Assembly: GCF_000821065.1 (NCBI RefSeq)
Contig: NZ_CDGG01000001.1
Span: forward strand, 2,914,001 to 2,978,000
From: Oceanobacillus oncorhynchi
GTDB taxonomy: Bacteria; Bacillota; Bacilli; Bacillales; Amphibacillaceae
DNA length: 64,000 nucleotides
Direction of reading: 5' to 3'
Numbering within the stretch: the stretch's first letter is position 1; each line of letters starts with the position of its first letter. Made by a program: the position numbers and the translations under genes. The notes beneath the pieces are model-generated. The model made no database searches. It saw nothing but the letters and a program-made list of their open reading frames with translations, and had not been told where the DNA came from. Below are positions 35,918-45,036 of the stretch, piece by piece.

Positions 35918-36517
35918 ATGAATCATTGGGATGTGAAATTTAATACAAATGAATATGTGTACGGAAAAGAACCGAATGAATTCTTGAAAGAGATGCATAA
36001 AAATCATCCGTTTTCAGGCGAAGTTTTAGCAATTGCCGAGGGGGAAGGACGCAATGCAGTATTTTTAGCTGAAGAAGGCTTGGATGTCACTGCATGGGAC
36101 TCGTCTAAAGAAGGCATCAAAAAGTTGAAAAATCTCGCCGATGAACGAAATGTGCATGTTAATACTGAAATGGTTGATTTAAATCAAGCTGACTGGACTA
36201 AAAATAAATGGGATGAAATAGTTTGTATATATGGTCACTTTGATTCAGAGCTGCGTCATAAGGTATTAGAAAATGTGAAGGAGTCTATTAAACCAGGCGG
36301 CTATTATGTCTCTGAGGTTTTTTCTATTTACCAAATACCTTATGAGAGCGGCGGTCCGAAAATAGAGGATATGCTATATGACCCTCAAGAAGTGTTAGAA
36401 GTCTTTAAAGATTGGAAAATGATTCATTTCTTTATGGGAGAAGTGGAGCGCAGTGAAGGTAATTTTCATAGTGGAACAGCTCATGTTATTCAAATCATTG
36501 CTCAAAAGCCAGTTTAA
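35918..36517 (+). CDS. SAM-dependent methyltransferase, TehB-like
   Basis: 199 aa, class I fold. SAM motif AIAEGEGRNAVFLAEEG near 40, acidic WDSS after strand 2, and FDSE/KPGGYYVSE later. Similar small enzymes methylate thiols, sulfide or metalloids. Its place between cstB and cstR, with a CstR-type operator, suggests S-methylation of sulfide or a thiol as detoxification (inference). Start ATG 35918 after AAAGGAG. Confidence 0.8.
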   Translation: MNHWDVKFNTNEYVYGKEPNEFLKEMHKNHPFSGEVLAIAEGEGRNAVFLAEEGLDVTAWDSSKEGIKKLKNLADERNVHVNTEMVDLNQADWTKNKWDEIVCIYGHFDSELRHKVLENVKESIKPGGYYVSEVFSIYQIPYESGGPKIEDMLYDPQEVLEVFKDWKMIHFFMGEVERSEGNFHSGTAHVIQIIAQKPV

Positions 36518-36585
36518 AAAGTAATACCTGCGAAATCTTGGATAAATATGAGGGATTTATAAAATTAATTAGAAAGAGGCGATGT

Positions 36586-36849
36586 ATGGTGGAATATAAT
36601 AACCAGATGAAAAATCGGATTAAACGTATAGAAGGGCAGCTTAGAGGCGTTTTGAAAATGATGGAAGAGGGTCAGGACTGTCGTGATGTTGTTTCGCAGC
36701 TGTCTGCTTCACGTACTGCCATTGATCGTACAATGGGAGTTATAGTTAGTTCAAACCTTGTTGAGTGCGTTCAAAAGGCAGTAGAAGAAGGAGAAGATAC
36801 CACCGAGTTTGTTGACCAGGCAGTCAACTTATTAGTGAAGAGCCGCTAG
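36586..36849 (+). CDS. cstR: Persulfide-sensing repressor CstR
   Basis: 87-aa CsoR-family helical repressor. It keeps Cys32 and Cys61, but the His of the copper site is replaced: Asn57-x3-Cys61 instead of His-x3-Cys. This is the known mark that separates CstR (persulfide-sensing dithiol) from CsoR (copper). Start ATG 36586 after AGAGG; the longer in-frame start at 36538 has none. Placed in the island between cstAB and the rhodaneses; operators at 33190, 33233, 35871 and 36902 are likely targets. Confidence 0.9.
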   Translation: MVEYNNQMKNRIKRIEGQLRGVLKMMEEGQDCRDVVSQLSASRTAIDRTMGVIVSSNLVECVQKAVEEGEDTTEFVDQAVNLLVKSR

Positions 36850-36901
36850 GATAGACAAAGCAATTCAGTCTATCTTAGCAAAAATTTTTAAGTAATAATA
36901 A

Positions 36902-36917
36902 TACACGTACGGGTATG
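36902..36917 (+). promoter_or_regulatory. CsoR/CstR-type operator after cstR
   Basis: ATACACGTACGGGTAT has the ATAC...GGGTAT ends of the class and lies upstream of the anchored rhodanese gene. The left half is less well matched. Confidence 0.5.
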
Positions 36918-37043
36918 GGGTAAATAGATGTGGTGTAAACAAATAAATTACCTTTTACCAATTATGATAAAGCATTCGCAGCTAAGGTGAAGGACTGCGA
37001 AGCACCTGAACTACCCCAAATGTATTGGAGGAAGGATAAAAAA

Positions 37044-37406
37044 ATGATATATACAATCATAGCGATTTTTGTGCTGCTTGTTATAATACTCAATCAATTG
37101 AAACGAAAGGGAATTAAACAAATAACTACGGAGGAATTAAAGCAAAAGCTTAAAAAGAGTGATATACAGCTGATCGATGTTCGAACAAAGGGGGAATTTC
37201 AAGCAAATAAAATAAAAGAAGCGAAAAATATTCCTTTAAACGAACTAAACAGCAGGTGGAATGAGCTGGTTTCAGATAGAGAAGTATTTCTAATTTGTCA
37301 AAGCGGAATGCGCAGTAGCCGTGCTGCATCATTTCTTAAGCGGAAAGGCTTTCAAGCGGTTGTGAATGTACAAGGCGGAATGAGTTCATGGAAGCATTCA
37401 CAGTGA
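37044..37406 (+). CDS. Membrane-anchored single-domain rhodanese
   Basis: 120 aa. One N-terminal helix (MIYTIIAIFVLLVIIL) then a rhodanese domain with LIDVRTKGEF and active-site loop CQSGMRSSRAAS. The anchor may place it at the inner face of the membrane near SQR (topology not certain). I start at ATG 37044 with GGAGGAAGG just upstream; the longer frame from 36987 has no such site. Confidence 0.87.
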   Translation: MIYTIIAIFVLLVIILNQLKRKGIKQITTEELKQKLKKSDIQLIDVRTKGEFQANKIKEAKNIPLNELNSRWNELVSDREVFLICQSGMRSSRAASFLKRKGFQAVVNVQGGMSSWKHSQ

Positions 37407-37498
37407 TTGCGGATTCCGGTTATAAATTATTATCATTTCAAGAGTAAGTTTTTCACGGGTCTTTATCACTATATGTATACCCCGCGGAGGAAGCAGAA

Positions 37499-37810
37499 AT
37501 GGAGAAGGATGTTATGAAAAGTATACAAGTAAACGAATTAGCGAAAAAAATAAGACAGTGCCAACATATAAACATAATTGATGTTAGAGAAGAGATTGAG
37601 GTAGCGGCGGGGAAAATCCCTGAAGCGAAACACATTCCCTTAGGGGAGTTAGCAGATTCATTAGAAAAGTTGGACAAGAATGAACATTATTACTTGATTT
37701 GCCATTCCGGAGGCAGAAGTTCCACCGCATGTGATTTTTTAACTGAACAGGGTTACGATGTAATAAATATCACTGGCGGCATGATGGCTTGGCAGGGTGA
37801 AATAGAATAA
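37499..37810 (+). CDS. Single-domain rhodanese
   Basis: 103 aa cytosolic rhodanese with IIDVREEIEV, HIPLGEL and the active loop CHSGGRSSTACDF. GGAGG lies 8 nt before ATG 37499. A TATACCCC half-operator precedes it. The downstream CoA-disulfide-reductase gene starts 17 bp later, so the two are probably cotranscribed. Confidence 0.87.
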   Translation: MEKDVMKSIQVNELAKKIRQCQHINIIDVREEIEVAAGKIPEAKHIPLGELADSLEKLDKNEHYYLICHSGGRSSTACDFLTEQGYDVINITGGMMAWQGEIE

Positions 37811-37827
37811 CGGAAGGTGTGATAGCA

Positions 37828-39521
37828 ATGGGGAAGAAAATATTAATTGTTGGAGGAGTTGCTGGCGGAGCATCCGTTGCTGCCAGAGTAAGAAGATTAG
37901 ATGAACATGCCGAAATTATTATGCTTGAAAAAGGTCCGCATGTATCTTTCTCGAATTGCTCCTTACCCTATCATTTAAGTGGAATTGTAGAAGATAGTCA
38001 AGATCTTGTTTTAATGAATCCAGATATATTTAAAAACCGATATAATATTGAAGCAAGAGTAAATCAAGAGGTTATGAAAATTAATCGTGATAAAAAAACA
38101 ATTACTATTAAAGATCTGATTGCGGATAGAACTTACGAAGAACCGTATGATTCTTTAGTTCTTTCACCTGGAGCGAAACCAATTCGGCCAAATTTGGATG
38201 GCATCGATCATCCCAACGTGTTCACAGTTCGTAATGTGGTTGATATTGAAAATATGAATGACTTCATAAAACAAGAAGATATAAAAAATATTGCAGTGAT
38301 TGGAGGGGATTTATTGGTGTGGAGGTTGCTGAAAATCTAAAGCTGGCAGGCTATCATATATCTTTAGTAGAGTTTGCCAGTCAAGTAATGCCTCCATTTG
38401 ATTACGATATGGCCCAGATTCTCCATAAAGAAATGGTTGACCAAGGAGTCAATCTTATTTTAGATGACGGCTTAGCAAAAATAGATGCTGGTTTTGTAGA
38501 GACCAATTCTGGAAGAAGGATAAAAGCAGAGGCAGTTGTTTTAGCGATTGGTGTCAGACCAGAAACGCGCTTAGCGGAAGAAGCAGGTCTTCAAATCGGT
38601 GAAACAGGCGCCATCAAAGTGGATACGAATTACGTTACAAGTGATCCAAATATTTATGCAGTCGGAGATGCCATAGAAGTATACCATCGATTATTACACA
38701 AACCGGCCAGGTTAGCACTGGCGGGACCTGCCCAGAAGCAGGCCAGAGCAGCTGCAGATCATATGTATGGAATTCGAAGCAGGAATCAAGGGGTTATTGG
38801 CTCTTCCTCTATTCATCTTTTTGATTTAAATGCAGCTTCCACTGGTTTAAATGTCAGAACAGCGGAACAAGCCGGTATATCATCTGATTCTGTCTATGTG
38901 ATGCCTAGAGATAAAGTAGGTTTGATGCCAAATAGTAATCCAATGCATTTTAAATTAGTATATGAATACCCGACAGGGCGGATTTTAGGTGCACAAGCGA
39001 TTGGAAAAGGTAATGTCGATAAACGGATCGATGTCATTGCAACGATAATCACGATGAATGGGACTTTAGATGATTTAAAAGAACTTGAATTAACGTATTC
39101 TCCAATGCTGGGAACGGCAAAAGATGTTGTTAATCATGCAGCGCTTGTAGCATTAAATCAATTAGAAGGCCGATATAAAGAAGTAAGGGTTTCCTGTGTA
39201 CGTGAGTTAGTGGAGAATCATGCTTTTATCATTGATGCCCGTGAAAAAGGAGAGTACAATGCTGGTCATCTAAAACATGCAATAAATATTCCCTTAAGTG
39301 AATTTAGAGACAGATTAACAGAAATTCCGAAAGATGAACCTGTATATATACATTGCCGGTCAGGTCAACGAAGCTACAACATGGTAATGGCTCTAAATAA
39401 CTTAGGTTATGAGAAAGTATATAATATTTCTGGGTCCTATTTAGGCATTAATCTGTATGAATACTTTAATGATTTGTCTATGAATAGAGAGAAGATTGTA
39501 ACAGCGTATAATTTTAAGTAA
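37828..39521 (+). pseudogene. CoA-disulfide-reductase-rhodanese fusion, frameshifted by one base
   Basis: Two overlapping frames together encode a CoADR-Rhd protein: FAD motif VGGVAGGASVAARVRRLDE, active-site Cys in SNCSLPYHLSG (about 43), NAD motif interrupted, FAD motif NIYAVGDAIE, dimerisation domain, and C-terminal rhodanese with HCRSGQRSY. In the NAD motif GGGFIGVE the DNA reads GGAGGGGATTT where GGAGGGGGATTT is needed: one G lost from a G run near 38308. Restored length is 564 aa, normal for the family. Enzymes of this type reduce CoA persulfide and disulfide. The homopolymer position means a sequencing error is as likely as a real mutation. Confidence 0.85.
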
Positions 39522-39550
39522 AGATAGTTATATTATCATTAGGTATGGAA

Positions 39551-39590
39551 AGAAAACGCACTTTTTTCTGCTGAAAAAAGTGCGTTTTCC
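39551..39590. terminator. Strong bidirectional terminator
   Basis: Perfect 17-bp stem GAAAACGCACTTTTTTC with a 4-nt loop; closes the sulfide island. Confidence 0.9.
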
Positions 39591-40082
39591 TATTACTATA
39601 GATGATTTGGTTTTCATGTAATAACTTGTACAATAAAGCTAAATATATACCATTTTTATCAATTAGATTTTGAGAATAAAAAGAGAATGGATTTAATTTA
39701 TCACCTATTGAATCAAGAATATTCATAATAAGAATGTTTTCTCATTTTTAATAAAATATTACGTTTCAAAGTAAAATACATGTATTTTACTCAATGAATT
39801 AAATTTCCGATGCTAAAGATACTTTTCCTAAAAAGCAGGAAGTTAGATTTGTTATTCGCATAATAATAAGTAAGTAATGCGTTTTTTGGGAGTTGTCATA
39901 GCCGCTTTGAAATAATTCACTCTGGCTATTATTAATAAAAAGAATAGAAAATAATATTTTACATATACTACCTGTTGATTAAAATAGATGGACTTTTATT
40001 TGTTTGCATACTATATAAGGGTATTTAGAAGCGGATTAGGTTGAATAATCAATAATCCTTGAAACAAGAGAGGAGAATAGAT
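39591..40082. other. Gene-free stretch, 492 bp, with a 22-bp palindrome
   Basis: AT-rich. Perfect palindrome of 22 bp centred on TACATGTA at 39770-39791 (arm AGTAAAATACA). A half CsoR-type motif (ATAAGGGTATTT, about 40015) precedes the second csoR. The minus frame 39514-39726 overlaps the terminator and is not a gene. Confidence 0.5.
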
Positions 40083-40430
40083 ATGGGTAAGACAACTGAA
40101 CAAATGGCTCCGATCGAACAGAAGAAAATGTGTTGCGCTGAAGATGGAGAAGATTCCAGCACGCATATGACAGATGAGCTTCAGCGAAATTTAATGAATC
40201 GCATGAACCGGATTGAAGGGCAGGTCAAAGGTGTTAAACGAATGATTGACCGGAATGTATATTGTGATGATATTTTAACGCAAATGTCAGCGGTGCAATC
40301 TGCATTGCATTCTGTTTCAAGACTGCTTCTGGAAAGCCATATAAACACATGTGTAATGGATAGGTTAGAGAGTAAAGACCCAGAAATTGTTGCAGAGTTT
40401 ATGACAACTATCTCAAAAATAATGAAGTAA
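40083..40430 (+). CDS. csoR: Copper-sensing repressor CsoR (second, complete copy)
   Basis: 115 aa. Copper ligands Cys61, His86 and Cys90 are all present, in YCDD and SHINTC. The N-terminus has an extra Cys pair (KKMCCAED, Cys17-18) before the core, which could bind metal as well. Start ATG 40083 after AGAGGAGA; the track-length TTG at 40059 is less likely. Heads a complete csoR-copZ-copA operon; together with the first copy and CstR this makes three CsoR-family repressors in the window. Confidence 0.94.
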   Translation: MGKTTEQMAPIEQKKMCCAEDGEDSSTHMTDELQRNLMNRMNRIEGQVKGVKRMIDRNVYCDDILTQMSAVQSALHSVSRLLLESHINTCVMDRLESKDPEIVAEFMTTISKIMK

Positions 40431-40441
40431 AAATTTTTAAC

Positions 40442-40469
40442 TTGACAATACCTATCTAGGGTATGGTAA
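40442..40469 (+). promoter_or_regulatory. Second copZ promoter with CsoR operator
   Basis: -35 TTGACA (40442-40447), operator ATACCTATCTAGGGTAT (40448-40464), -10-like GGTAAT. One base differs from the operator at 219-235. Confidence 0.8.
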
Positions 40470-40504
40470 TATGAAGATGAATTAAAAATTAGGAGGTAAT
40501 TTAC

Positions 40505-40711
40505 ATGGAAAATAAAACGTTAAATGTTCAAGGAATGTCTTGTGGCCATTGCGTCAACTCAATTGAGGGCAACGTAGGAGAATTGGATGGAGTTGAATCT
40601 GTCAAAGTACATTTAGAAGATGGAAAAGTAGACGTAACCTACCATGCTGATAAAGTAAATTTAAAAGAAATTACAGAAGTAATTGAAGAACAAGGCTATG
40701 ATGTCGCTTAA
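40505..40711 (+). CDS. copZ: Copper chaperone CopZ (second copy)
   Basis: 68 aa, MSCGHC copper motif, same length as the first copy with a handful of substitutions. Delivers Cu(I) to CopA. Ribosome site TTAGGAGG, ATG 40505. A terminator hairpin follows before copA. Confidence 0.95.
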   Translation: MENKTLNVQGMSCGHCVNSIEGNVGELDGVESVKVHLEDGKVDVTYHADKVNLKEITEVIEEQGYDVA

Positions 40712-40718
40712 ATAAGAA

Positions 40719-40756
40719 GGGGATAATCGTGCTTTCAGCAGCACGATTTCCTTTTT
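40719..40756 (+). terminator. Terminator/attenuator between the second copZ and copA
   Basis: AATCGTGCT / AGCACGATT stem (40725-40748), then TTCCTTTTT. Counterpart of the hairpin at 522-559. Confidence 0.78.
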
Positions 40757-40784
40757 GAATTTTTAATACCCCAAAGGGTATAAT
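40755..40784 (+). promoter_or_regulatory. Own promoter of the second copA with CsoR-type operator
   Basis: -35 TTGAAT (40755-40760), 18-bp spacer, -10 TATAAT (40779-40784); operator ATACCCCAAAGGGTAT (40766-40781) lies in the spacer and runs into the -10. Confidence 0.78.
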
Positions 40785-40797
40785 AGAGGTGGAGAAA

Positions 40798-43224
40798 ATG
40801 GGAGCACAAAAGGAAGTAAACTTACAAATTCAAGGCATGACCTGTGCAGCATGTGCCAATAGAATTGAAAAAGGGCTCAACAAAATAGAAGGCGTGGAAA
40901 ATGCAAATGTCAACTTTGCAATTGAAAAAACAAAGGTTGTTTATGATCCTGATAAAACAAATGTGCAGGATTTTGAAGATAAAATTGAAAAATTAGGCTA
41001 TCATGTTGCGCATGATAAGCAAACATTTGATATATCGGGTATGACCTGTGCAGCGTGCGCCAATAAAATTGAAAAACGATTAAATAAAATGGAAGGTGTT
41101 TCTAACGCTTCTGTCAACTTTGCTTTAGAAAACGTAGCAGTAGATTATGACCAAGGCCAAGTTACTGCAGGCGATATGATGGAAGCTGTAAAAAAATTAG
41201 GCTACAGCTTAAAAGTGCAATCATCTAAAGAAGAAACAGCAAATAATAAAGGAGAAGAAATTCGACATCAGACAGGGAAATTTATTTTTTCAGCCATTTT
41301 AACCCTTCCTTTATTATGGACAATGGTAACACACTTTGAATTTACGTCGTTTATCTATTCACCGGATATGCTGATGAATCCGTGGGTACAGCTGGCATTA
41401 GCGGCGCCCGTCCAATTTATTGTTGGTGCACAATTTTATAAATCCGCATATAAAGCATTGAAAAATGGCAGTGCGAATATGGATGTCCTTGTTGCATTAG
41501 GAACAACGGTTGCTTTTGTTTATAGTATTTTCCTCGGCTACGAGTGGCAGGTACAAGGTCAGACTGGTATGCCAGAGCTTTATTTTGAAGCTGCGGCAGT
41601 TATTATCACATTAATCCTGCTTGGAAAACTATTTGAAGTTCGTGCCAAAGGAAGAACAGGTCAGGCAATTCAAAAATTGCTTGGCATGCAGGCAAAAACT
41701 GCCCGCGTCATCAGAAACGGAAAAGAACAAGAAATTGCAATTGAAGAAGTAATCGTTGGTGATGTGGTTATGGTACGTCCTGGTGAAAAAATCCCTGTGG
41801 ATGGTCAAATTGTAAAAGGGGAATCAGCAGTTGATGAATCGATGATTACTGGGGAAAGTATTCCTGTTGATAAGAAGACAGGAGATGTAGCTATTGGTTC
41901 GACTATTAATAAAAATGGCTTGCTGACGATGGAAGCTACCAAGGTTGGTAAGGATACAGCTCTGTCTCAAATTGTAAAGGTAGTTGAGGAAGCACAGGGA
42001 AGTAAAGCCGACATTCAGCGTGTTGCTGACAAAGTGTCTGGCGTATTTGTTCCCATCGTTGTAGGAATAGCACTTGTGACGGGACTTGTATGGTATTTCT
42101 TTGTTGCACCTGGCGATTTACGCTCTGCTTTAGTCCCTGCGATTACGGTATTGGTCATCGCCTGCCCATGTGCGCTTGGTCTGGCTACTCCGACATCTGT
42201 GATGGCCGGTTCAGGCAGAGCAGCAGAGCTGGGAGTTTTGTTTAAAGGCGGAGAGTATTTAGAAAATACACGTAACCTGAACACAATTGTTTTAGATAAA
42301 ACAGGAACAGTAACCAAAGGAGAACCTGAATTAACAGATGTTCTGCCTGAGCAAGGATTTACAGAAGAAGAAGTGCTCGCTTTCGTCGCTTCTGCTGAAA
42401 ATAATTCTGAACATCCATTGGCAGAAGCAATTGTAAAAGGTGCAAAAGCAAAAGGCGTTCAGATTCAAGAAACCGATTCTTTTGAAGCGATACCGGGATA
42501 CGGTATTCAAGCATCTGTAGATGGGAAAATGATTTTTGTCGGTACAAGAAAGCTAATGAAGCGAGAGAATATTGATGTCTCTTCTGTAGAAGATAATATG
42601 GCAGACCTTGAATCAGATGGGAAAACAGCGATGTTAATTGGTTTGGAAAATCAATTAGCGGGTGTTATTGCGGTGGCAGATACTGTGAAAGAGACTTCTA
42701 AGACAGCTATCCAAAGAATGCACGAGCAAGGATTAGAAGTCATTATGCTGACTGGAGATAATCAGCGGACAGCTGATGCAATTGGAAAACAGGTAGGAAT
42801 AGATCGTGTTATCGCAGAAGTCGTTCCCGAGCAAAAAGCAGATGAGGTTAGAAAACTTCAGCAGGAAGGCAAAAAAGTAGCCATGGTTGGTGACGGTGTC
42901 AATGACGCACCAGCGTTAGCTGTAGCAGATATCGGCATGGCGATTGGTACAGGAACAGATGTAGCGATTGAAGCAGCGGATATTACGCTGATGCGCGGCG
43001 ATTTAAATAGCGTAGCAGACAGTGTACAAATTAGTGCAAAAACAATGCGTAATATCAAACAGAACCTGTTTTTTGCTTTTTTCTATAACTCAGCTTCCAT
43101 TCCAGTCGCAGCAATTGGACTGCTCGCTCCATGGGTTGCCGGAGCAGCGATGGCATTCAGTTCAGTATCCGTTGTACTAAATGCTTTACGATTACAACGA
43201 TTGAAATTAAAAGGGGGCCAATAA
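40798..43224 (+). CDS. copA: Cu(I)-exporting P1B-type ATPase CopA (second copy)
   Basis: 808 aa, same length and motif set as the first copy: two CxxC metal domains, TGES, CPC ([11 protein letters not shown]), DKTGT, SEHP and GDGVNDAP. Protein similarity to the first copy is very high, but silent positions differ throughout, so the two are not a recent duplication. I start at ATG 40798 after GAGGTGG rather than GTG 40789. The YdhK-like gene follows after 1 bp. Confidence 0.97.
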   Translation: MGAQKEVNLQIQGMTCAACANRIEKGLNKIEGVENANVNFAIEKTKVVYDPDKTNVQDFEDKIEKLGYHVAHDKQTFDISGMTCAACANKIEKRLNKMEGVSNASVNFALENVAVDYDQGQVTAGDMMEAVKKLGYSLKVQSSKEETANNKGEEIRHQTGKFIFSAILTLPLLWTMVTHFEFTSFIYSPDMLMNPWVQLALAAPVQFIVGAQFYKSAYKALKNGSANMDVLVALGTTVAFVYSIFLGYEWQVQGQTGMPELYFEAAAVIITLILLGKLFEVRAKGRTGQAIQKLLGMQAKTARVIRNGKEQEIAIEEVIVGDVVMVRPGEKIPVDGQIVKGESAVDESMITGESIPVDKKTGDVAIGSTINKNGLLTMEATKVGKDTALSQIVKVVEEAQGSKADIQRVADKVSGVFVPIVVGIALVTGLVWYFFVAPGDLRSALVPAITVLVIACPCALGLATPTSVMAGSGRAAELGVLFKGGEYLENTRNLNTIVLDKTGTVTKGEPELTDVLPEQGFTEEEVLAFVASAENNSEHPLAEAIVKGAKAKGVQIQETDSFEAIPGYGIQASVDGKMIFVGTRKLMKRENIDVSSVEDNMADLESDGKTAMLIGLENQLAGVIAVADTVKETSKTAIQRMHEQGLEVIMLTGDNQRTADAIGKQVGIDRVIAEVVPEQKADEVRKLQQEGKKVAMVGDGVNDAPALAVADIGMAIGTGTDVAIEAADITLMRGDLNSVADSVQISAKTMRNIKQNLFFAFFYNSASIPVAAIGLLAPWVAGAAMAFSSVSVVLNALRLQRLKLKGGQ

Positions 43225-43225
43225 T

Positions 43226-43819
43226 ATGTCCATTAAGAAATGGGTTTCCTTAGGGATTATCTATGTAGTGGCTGTTTTCGCAGCGTTTGCCATTATTACT
43301 GGGCAAAATCCACTGGCAAGCGGAGAAATGGGACACGATGAACACGCAGATGAGCATGAGCATAAAGGGATGGATCATTCAGCTGAAGAAATGTCCAGTT
43401 CTGGAGACATCCCTGCAGGTCTTCAAGAAGCAAAGGAACCGACATTTGAAATCGGCAGTGAGGCAATCATAAGTGCCGATCATATGCCAGGAATGGATGG
43501 TGCTGTTGCGGAAGTCTCCGGTGCATTTGATACAACGGTTTACACCGTATCTTATACGACAGAAGATGGAAAGAAGATCGAGAATCATAAGTGGGTCATC
43601 CATGAAGAGTTGGAAAATCCAGATGCTGCCCCATTAGATCCTGGTACGGAGGTTGTATTGAATGCCGATCATATGGAAGGAATGGACGGTGCTCATGCGG
43701 AAATCGATTCGGCAGATGAAATCACTGTCTATATGGTTGATTTTGAAACCACAGATACTGGAGAAGAAGTTCAATACCATAAATGGGTAACAGAGGAAGA
43801 GTTATCACCGGCAAATTAA
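43226..43819 (+). CDS. YdhK-like anchored protein with two DUF1541 repeats
   Basis: 197 aa. N-terminal membrane anchor (residues 1-25), a short His/Glu-rich stretch, then two repeats of the DUF1541 pattern (ADHMPGMDGA and ADHMEGMDGA, each followed by HKWV). Met/His-rich repeats outside the membrane could bind copper; function is not established. The anchor is the same as that of the fusion protein at 3038. Ribosome site GGGGGCC before ATG 43226, so tightly coupled to copA. Confidence 0.82.
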   Translation: MSIKKWVSLGIIYVVAVFAAFAIITGQNPLASGEMGHDEHADEHEHKGMDHSAEEMSSSGDIPAGLQEAKEPTFEIGSEAIISADHMPGMDGAVAEVSGAFDTTVYTVSYTTEDGKKIENHKWVIHEELENPDAAPLDPGTEVVLNADHMEGMDGAHAEIDSADEITVYMVDFETTDTGEEVQYHKWVTEEELSPAN

Positions 43820-43918
43820 GAGGTAACCTCTTTTTATAAAGTTCTCCTCATAAAATCTGTCGAGACCAATGAAAACACAGTATATCATCATATGAAAAAA
43901 TCAAAGGAGGAAGTAAAT

Positions 43919-44593
43919 ATGGATCATAGTCATCACCATCACCACCATAATCATTCAGGTGAATCAGAGGTAAAAGTAGATGTAACGTATAAGGACGGAA
44001 AAATATCTATCGCCTTAGAGGATAATGCCGGAAAAGCGCCGGAACTGGCTTTAGCACATGAAAAAGAAATGCATTTTATTATGGTATCGAATGATTTAGA
44101 GCAGTATTATCATTTGCATCCGGAAAAAGAGCAGGAAGGTCATTATACCATTAACCAGCCTTTAAAGGATGGTACGTACAAAGCCTTTGTTGATATTACA
44201 CCAAAGGAAAAAGCATATCAAGTAGCTCCAAGTCCTGTGCAAGTAGGAACGGAGGAAACAGGAAAAGCTGCCTTAAACCCTGATGATGATTGGACAAAAG
44301 AAGTAGATGGTAAAACCGTTACGTTAGATGACGTCAAAGCAGAGACCGGAAAAGCAGTACCCTTAGATTTTAATATGCATGGAGAAACTCCTGAACCGCA
44401 TTTAGGTGCTTTAGGGCATGTAGTCATTGTAGATGAAGCAGCAGAACAATATATCCATGTTCATCCAGATTCTGACGACACAACCACATTCCATGCTCAT
44501 TTTCCAAAGCAGGGAATGTATAAAATTTGGGCAGAATTTGAATTCGGTAATAAGGTACACACTTATTCATTCAATATTGAAGTAAGTAAATAA
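43919..44593 (+). CDS. Stand-alone His-rich copper-operon protein
   Basis: 224 aa, no signal peptide or membrane helix. Opens with a natural His tract (MDHSHHHHHHNHSG), then a folded domain with YYHLHPE, GALGHVV and YIHVHP, where the paired His could bind copper. Matches residues 78-300 of the anchored fusion at 3038-3940. With no export signal it should be cytosolic here while its homologue is on the outer face. Strong ribosome site AAAGGAGG, ATG 43919. Confidence 0.75.
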   Translation: MDHSHHHHHHNHSGESEVKVDVTYKDGKISIALEDNAGKAPELALAHEKEMHFIMVSNDLEQYYHLHPEKEQEGHYTINQPLKDGTYKAFVDITPKEKAYQVAPSPVQVGTEETGKAALNPDDDWTKEVDGKTVTLDDVKAETGKAVPLDFNMHGETPEPHLGALGHVVIVDEAAEQYIHVHPDSDDTTTFHAHFPKQGMYKIWAEFEFGNKVHTYSFNIEVSK

Positions 44594-44629
44594 TTAATGT
44601 CATCATATTTGGAGGAGGTAATTTTGCAA

Positions 44630-44908
44630 ATGACTGCATATCATTTGGAGATTTATACTAGACCAACTTGCTCAGATTGCCAGGATTTGAAAAACTTTTT
44701 GGAAGAACATCAAATCCCGCATAAACAATATGACTTAGCGAAACAGCCCGAAAAAGAGAAGGAATTAAAAAAGATAACAGGAAATAGAATCGTTCCCGGT
44801 ATTGTTTTTTCTCGATCGTCTATGCTGGGTTTAAGGAAAAAAGCGAAAAGCATGACCGGGTTTGAGCAAAATAAAGAAGAAATCAAAAAGCTGTTAGAAG
44901 TCAGCTAA
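44630..44908 (+). CDS. Glutaredoxin/NrdH-like thiol protein of the copper operon (second copy)
   Basis: 92 aa, Cys14-Ser-Asp-Cys17, RIVPG loop; same length and pattern as the first copy at 3979. Start ATG 44630 aligns with the first copy; GGAGGAGG is 11 nt away, and TTG 44624 is an alternative start. Closed by a terminator. Confidence 0.82.
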   Translation: MTAYHLEIYTRPTCSDCQDLKNFLEEHQIPHKQYDLAKQPEKEKELKKITGNRIVPGIVFSRSSMLGLRKKAKSMTGFEQNKEEIKKLLEVS

Positions 44909-44910
44909 GA

Positions 44911-44967
44911 GAAAGAAATGGATTCCGTAAAGAGATTTTATTTCTTTATGGAGTCCATTTCTTTTCT
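44911..44967 (+). terminator. Terminator closing the second copper operon
   Basis: GAAAGAAATGGA / TCCATTTCTTTTC arms with extra inner pairing (GTAAAGA/TCTTTAT). Ends in CTTTTCTG. Confidence 0.75.
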
Positions 44968-45036
44968 GTCATTAAAAATACCTTACCAATGTATTGTATA
45001 AAAATGATGAAAAAGTATAAAGAGGGGGGAGTTTAT

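Noticed and set aside
38300-38330. Programmed frameshift in the CoADR-rhodanese gene
   Set aside because: The family is made as one frame; there is no slippery heptamer with a downstream stem, only a shortened G run, so error or mutation is simpler.
39514-39726. 70-codon minus-strand frame after the sulfide island
   Set aside because: It overlaps a perfect terminator hairpin and has no ribosome site.
43919-43960. His tract as a cloning tag
   Set aside because: The gene is a native member of the copper operon with its own ribosome site, and the homologue at 3038 has a natural His/Glu-rich stretch at the same place.
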